Positions 6,118 through 8,363 of a stretch of DNA of 8,363 nt are shown piece after piece. Both the position numbers and the translations under genes were made by a program. The stretch covers positions 1 through 8,363 of the forward strand of contig JALQYS010000074.1 of assembly GCA_023254015.1 (NCBI GenBank), written 5' to 3'. Positions within the stretch are counted from its first letter, which is position 1, and each line of letters opens with the position of its first letter. The notes under the pieces were generated by a model. It saw only the letters and a program-made list of their open reading frames with translations, was not told where the DNA came from and searched no databases. The stretch comes from Paracoccaceae bacterium. Lineage in GTDB: Bacteria > Pseudomonadota > Alphaproteobacteria > Rhodobacterales > Rhodobacteraceae.

Positions 6118-6155
6118 CCAGCCTTTGGAACATCACCGCTCGCGTGACGGCTGTT

Positions 6156-6752
6156 TCATTCGGTGGCGGCAACCGTGTCGTTCATCGGCTTGCTACCAGC
6201 ACCGGTGACACCGGCTGTGTTCAGCGTGCGGTAGACAGTGGCACGACTGATGTTCAGCGTGCGGGCGATATGGGTGGCACCGTGTCCTTCACGATGCATG
6301 GCCATGATGGCCGCAACATCGGTGGTTGGTGGCCTGCCCTTATAGATGCCACGTTCTTTTGCCTTCAAAATACCTGCCTTCTGGCGATGTTTCAGAATGG
6401 CCAACTCATAGGCGGCAAAGGCCGACATCAAATGCAACTGCAACTTGGCGAAAGGATCATCCTCATTACCAGAGAATGACAACCGCTCGGACAGGAAGGT
6501 AACTGTGACCCCTTTGTTATTCAGGGTGGTGACGATGTTCAAACAGTCACGAAGATCACGAGCCATGCGGTCGATGCTGTAGATGACCACCTCATCGCCT
6601 TCACGAGCGAACTCGATCATGGCTTGCAGCTGGGGGCGATCTTTGGCGAAAGCCCCACTCAGCTTTTCTTCAAAGACCCTGTCCACATCACCCAAGTCTT
6701 GTCGGGCAAGGTTTTGGTCAATCGTTGAGACGCGACGATAACCGATCCGCAT
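6156..6752 (-). CDS. Serine recombinase, resolvase/invertase type
   Basis: A 198-residue small serine recombinase of the Tn3 resolvase/Hin/Pin group. The nucleophile is S9 (GYRRVST); the other active-site residues appear as R62 and R65 (YSIDRMARDLRD). The long E helix region (FAKLQLHLMSAFAAYELAILKHRQKAGI) and GRPP linker (139-142) lead into a C-terminal helix-turn-helix (HGATHIARTLNISRATVYRTL, about 158-178). The length is normal and the frame intact. Such enzymes resolve cointegrates, resolve plasmid multimers or invert DNA segments. No transposase or invertible segment is visible next to it, so the substrate is unknown. An inverted repeat just upstream of the start suggests self-regulation or a recombination site. 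Confidence 0.93.
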   Translation of the reverse strand: MRIGYRRVSTIDQNLARQDLGDVDRVFEEKLSGAFAKDRPQLQAMIEFAREGDEVVIYSIDRMARDLRDCLNIVTTLNNKGVTVTFLSERLSFSGNEDDPFAKLQLHLMSAFAAYELAILKHRQKAGILKAKERGIYKGRPPTTDVAAIMAMHREGHGATHIARTLNISRATVYRTLNTAGVTGAGSKPMNDTVAATE

Positions 6753-6758
6753 GAAAAC

Positions 6759-6779
6759 CCCATATGTGTTTCATATGGG
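6759..6779. promoter_or_regulatory. Inverted repeat upstream of resolvase, possible operator or res subsite
   Basis: CCCATATG (6759-6766) and CATATGGG (6772-6779) are perfect 8-bp arms around TGTTT. It begins 7 bases upstream of the resolvase ATG (6752). Small serine recombinases often bind and repress from sites beside their own gene, so this is a reasonable operator or recombination subsite. Confidence 0.6.
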
Positions 6780-6783
6780 TCTA

Positions 6784-6812
6784 ATGTTAGCCGGGACGGT
6801 GTATCAAAACAA
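6784..6812 (-). promoter_or_regulatory. Candidate promoter for the resolvase
   Basis: In minus orientation TTGTTT (-35, 6812-6807) and TAACAT (-10, 6789-6784) are separated by 17 bases. The match to consensus is moderate (3/6 and 4/6). The inverted repeat at 6759-6779 would lie just downstream of the -10, where a bound protein would block transcription. Confidence 0.35.
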
Positions 6813-6852
6813 CGATTCGCACCCAAAAGAAACAGTTATTCCGGGGTCAAAA

Positions 6853-6896
6853 TGTTTCACCGTGTCTGACACCGTTGGGTGTAGCCAAATGAAACA
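6853..6896. repeat. Paired TGTTTCA/TGAAACA repeats with an internal palindrome
   Basis: TGTTTCA (6853-6859) and TGAAACA (6890-6896) are inverted to each other; between them lie GTGTCTGACAC (6862-6872) and ACACC-GTTG-GGTGT (6869-6882). The same GTTTCA core occurs within the operator-like repeat at 6759-6779. The spacing suits a multi-part recombinase site upstream of the resolvase, but this is only a pattern. Confidence 0.4.
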
Positions 6897-6940
6897 GGGT
6901 TCGGGTTGCAAAGGGTGTTGGGGTTGGGGGATGACCGCAT

Positions 6941-6976
6941 TGTAGAACGGCAACCGGTTAGGGTTGGCCGTCTACA
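6941..6976. terminator. Imperfect hairpin downstream of the 104-residue gene
   Basis: TGTAGAACGGCAACC and GGTTGGCCGTCTACA pair almost throughout, with a one-base bulge on each side and a loop of about six bases. It starts about 20 bases after the stop codon of the gene at 6996-7310 (minus). No T-run follows, so it may be a weak or factor-dependent terminator, or an mRNA end-stabilising structure, or part of the neighbouring recombination region. Confidence 0.4.
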
Positions 6977-6995
6977 TGATGGGTCACAGGTGGCG

Positions 6996-7310
6996 TCACC
7001 GTCTGCGACGATTGCTTGGGGGCTTTCGGGCGATGGGCAGGGGTGGAACTGCTTGTTCGGCGTCGCTCTCCACCAGTGGCCTAAATTCAGGCTGAGCACG
7101 TGCCCATTGTTCAATGCCACCGCAACTCTTGATTTCCTTCTTGAGCTTGCGGTTGTAGATCGGACCCACCTTCAGGGTTCCTTCCATAAGCTTGTCGATG
7201 ACTCGTTCTCGGGTGAAGTGGTAGGTTCCCTCAAACCACTTTCCGTCAATCCAAGCCTCAGCTTGTGGGTTGATGATGGTGCTCCCACCATAATAATGAT
7301 ATTTTGCCAT
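6996..7310 (-). CDS. Hypothetical protein, 104 residues, unrecognised
   Basis: I do not recognise a family. The protein starts MAKYHYYGGSTIINPQAEAW; a tidy, probably folded N-terminal part contains several aromatic residues (IDGKWFEGTYHFTRERVIDK) and a basic helix (YNRKLKKEIKSCGGIEQWA). The tail is proline-rich and strongly basic (PPLPIARKPPSNRRRR). No signal peptide or membrane segment is visible. The ATG at 7310 has an AGGAAAA-type ribosome site and lies in an AT-rich leader with a good promoter (7367-7395), which makes a real gene likely. It lies between a recombinase and another unknown gene on the same strand; the basic tail would suit nucleic-acid binding, but that is a guess. Confidence 0.7.
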   Translation of the reverse strand: MAKYHYYGGSTIINPQAEAWIDGKWFEGTYHFTRERVIDKLMEGTLKVGPIYNRKLKKEIKSCGGIEQWARAQPEFRPLVESDAEQAVPPLPIARKPPSNRRRR

Positions 7311-7366
7311 TTTATAATTTTCCTAATGTTTAAAAATTCACGACTAATAATCGCCGCTAGAATTGC

Positions 7367-7395
7367 AGAATAGCAAATTCGGGCGATTCTGTCAA
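7367..7395 (-). promoter_or_regulatory. Sigma-70-type promoter for the 104-residue gene
   Basis: In minus orientation a perfect -35 TTGACA (7395-7390) and -10 TATTCT (7372-7367; 4/6) are separated by exactly 17 bases, about 57 bases upstream of the ATG at 7310. The region 7311-7462 is clearly AT-richer than the rest of the window and holds no gene. Confidence 0.65.
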
Positions 7396-7462
7396 GCAAA
7401 ATTATGATCTAAGCAATTGATATTAAATAACAATATTCACCGCAACATTATCGCAGAACGGC

Positions 7463-8363
7463 TCAGCCTACGTCACCCAAGAACTCAAGAAGGTCAGCAT
7501 CCAGCCCAAACAAATCTGCCTCTGCTTCCACCAGACTAGACCGCCCGAACCTCTGAAGCATGGCCTCAAGCGTAGGTCCAACACGCACACCAAACTTGGC
7601 CAAGTATTCTGACAGTTCCTCTTGCAACACATCGTCAGGTTCTCCGTTGGCCGTAAGCTTTACCTCCTCCAGCAACCACGCTGCGGGCAAATCATTTTTG
7701 AGGGCAGCAATCGCTGTAGAGCCATCGGCCAGCACGACTTCATAAAATTGCTGTTCCCCGCGATGTGCCTCCCCGATCCAATTACGGAGGCAGTTCTCGT
7801 AACGAGCCGCTGCCGCAACCATAGCCTCACCGTTGTGCAAGTGCTTGATCCGATCCGTCTCCGGCAGAAACGGTGCTGGAAAGGGGATGGCGTGATAAAT
7901 GCGTTGAAGCAGCGTCCCCGGTTTCTTGCCACGAAGGATGCAAGTCATATCAGCAGGTGCAAGCTCGTCCTGACCCGTCAACGCAGCGTAGGTGGACATG
8001 AAGCCATCAAAGATACGTGGATCACCGTCAAACTGTTCCGCCACCCGAAGATGCTTCAACGGTGCGGGCAGACAGGTCAGCAGCTTCACAAGTCGGTTTG
8101 AAACTCGACCGTGTTTGAACAGCTGGTTACCAAGATGCGGATGATCCGACAGCAAGTCATGCAGATGCCTGAACACCGTCACGTCTCGCTCAGCCTTTGT
8201 CGGAATACGTTTCAGAACCGCGAGATATCCAGCAGGGCACGAACCGAAGGCAGACGTGATCAACTCGTCTGAGCGATCATGCAAGAAACGATGAAGCATT
8301 TCCCGCTGAGCAATCGCGTCACAGCGAAGATGAACCGCATCATCTTGCCCAGCTGAGAGACCC
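7463..8363 (-). CDS. Hypothetical protein, N-terminus beyond window edge
   Basis: The frame stays open through the right edge (…LSAGQDDAVHLRCDAIAQRE before MLHRFLHD), so at least 299 residues are present and the methionine at 8299 is probably internal. The product is soluble-looking and helical, with no membrane segment. Its C-terminal third has a segment ARYENCLRNW, then GEQQFYEVVLADGSTAIAAL, WLLEEVKLTANGEP, and ends in an acidic tail (EAEADLFGLDADLLEFLGDVG). The pattern of Cys-Leu, a short beta-like run and a Trp before an Asn loosely recalls PcfJ-like proteins of conjugative plasmids and phages, but the resemblance is weak and I assign no function. It is on the same strand as the 104-residue gene, 152 bases upstream of it, which has its own promoter. 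Confidence 0.8.
   Translation of the reverse strand, partial: GLSAGQDDAVHLRCDAIAQREMLHRFLHDRSDELITSAFGSCPAGYLAVLKRIPTKAERDVTVFRHLHDLLSDHPHLGNQLFKHGRVSNRLVKLLTCLPAPLKHLRVAEQFDGDPRIFDGFMSTYAALTGQDELAPADMTCILRGKKPGTLLQRIYHAIPFPAPFLPETDRIKHLHNGEAMVAAAARYENCLRNWIGEAHRGEQQFYEVVLADGSTAIAALKNDLPAAWLLEEVKLTANGEPDDVLQEELSEYLAKFGVRVGPTLEAMLQRFGRSSLVEAEADLFGLDADLLEFLGDVG

Larger units (their letters stand above)
5795..6155. other. Gene-free gap between the two recombinases
   Basis: No convincing gene is seen in these 361 bases. The left part (to about 5893) is the structured leader of the integrase; 5916-5931 is a tRNA-end-like sequence; 6077-6117 is a 16-bp direct repeat. The segment from about 5932 to 6076 shows nothing I recognise. 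A plus-strand frame at 5915-6115 (66 codons) and an overlapping minus-strand frame lack a family match or a ribosome site I can defend. Confidence 0.6.

Overview
The window is GC-rich and looks alphaproteobacterial, most likely Rhodobacteraceae-like (Paracoccus/Rhodobacter/Roseobacter type). This rests on the character of the sugar-type ABC ATPase, the IS481 and IS21 transposases and the DUF6538-type integrase, read by eye with no database search. It is an accessory region: the edge of an integrated element that later insertion sequences have broken up.

Layout. (1) 1-487 is the 3' part of a MalK/UgpC-type ABC transporter ATPase gene, cut near its last codons by an IS481-family element (about 488-1543). 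Removing the IS and one copy of a 5-bp repeat (CACCC) gives a new in-frame C-terminus that stops at 1573. (2) 1575-1756 (minus) is the last 58 codons of a tyrosine recombinase. (3) 1757-4066 is a complete IS21-family element (istB, istA, 49-bp ends, 5-bp target duplication CAGGA). (4) 4067-5794 (minus) is the rest of the same recombinase. Deleting the IS21 and one CAGGA rebuilds an uninterrupted 634-residue protein with its catalytic R, K, R, H and Y, so the integrase was intact before the IS arrived and now lacks its H/Y active-site block. (5) 5795-6155 has no convincing gene. It holds a structured integrase leader (two hairpins, a 10-bp direct repeat), a 16-bp sequence like the reverse complement of a tRNA 3' end (possible att site), and a 16-bp direct repeat TGTCGGAATCTTGACG x2. 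(6) 6156-6752 (minus) is a serine recombinase (resolvase/invertase type) with an 8+8 bp inverted repeat just upstream of its start. (7) 6996-7310 (minus) is an unrecognised 104-residue protein behind an AT-rich leader with a good sigma-70-type promoter. (8) 7463 to the window edge (minus) is an unrecognised protein whose N-terminus lies outside the window.

How it fits together. A tyrosine integrase next to an att-like tRNA fragment, a second recombinase and unknown cargo suggest a genomic island or integrative element. The integrase and the ABC gene are tail to tail with one base between their stop codons, so an island boundary may lie there. The IS21 insertion has probably fixed the element in place unless another recombinase acts in trans. 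I do not see a clear new defence or metabolic system. The least explained parts are the two unknown genes on the right and the repeat-rich gaps around the two recombinases.
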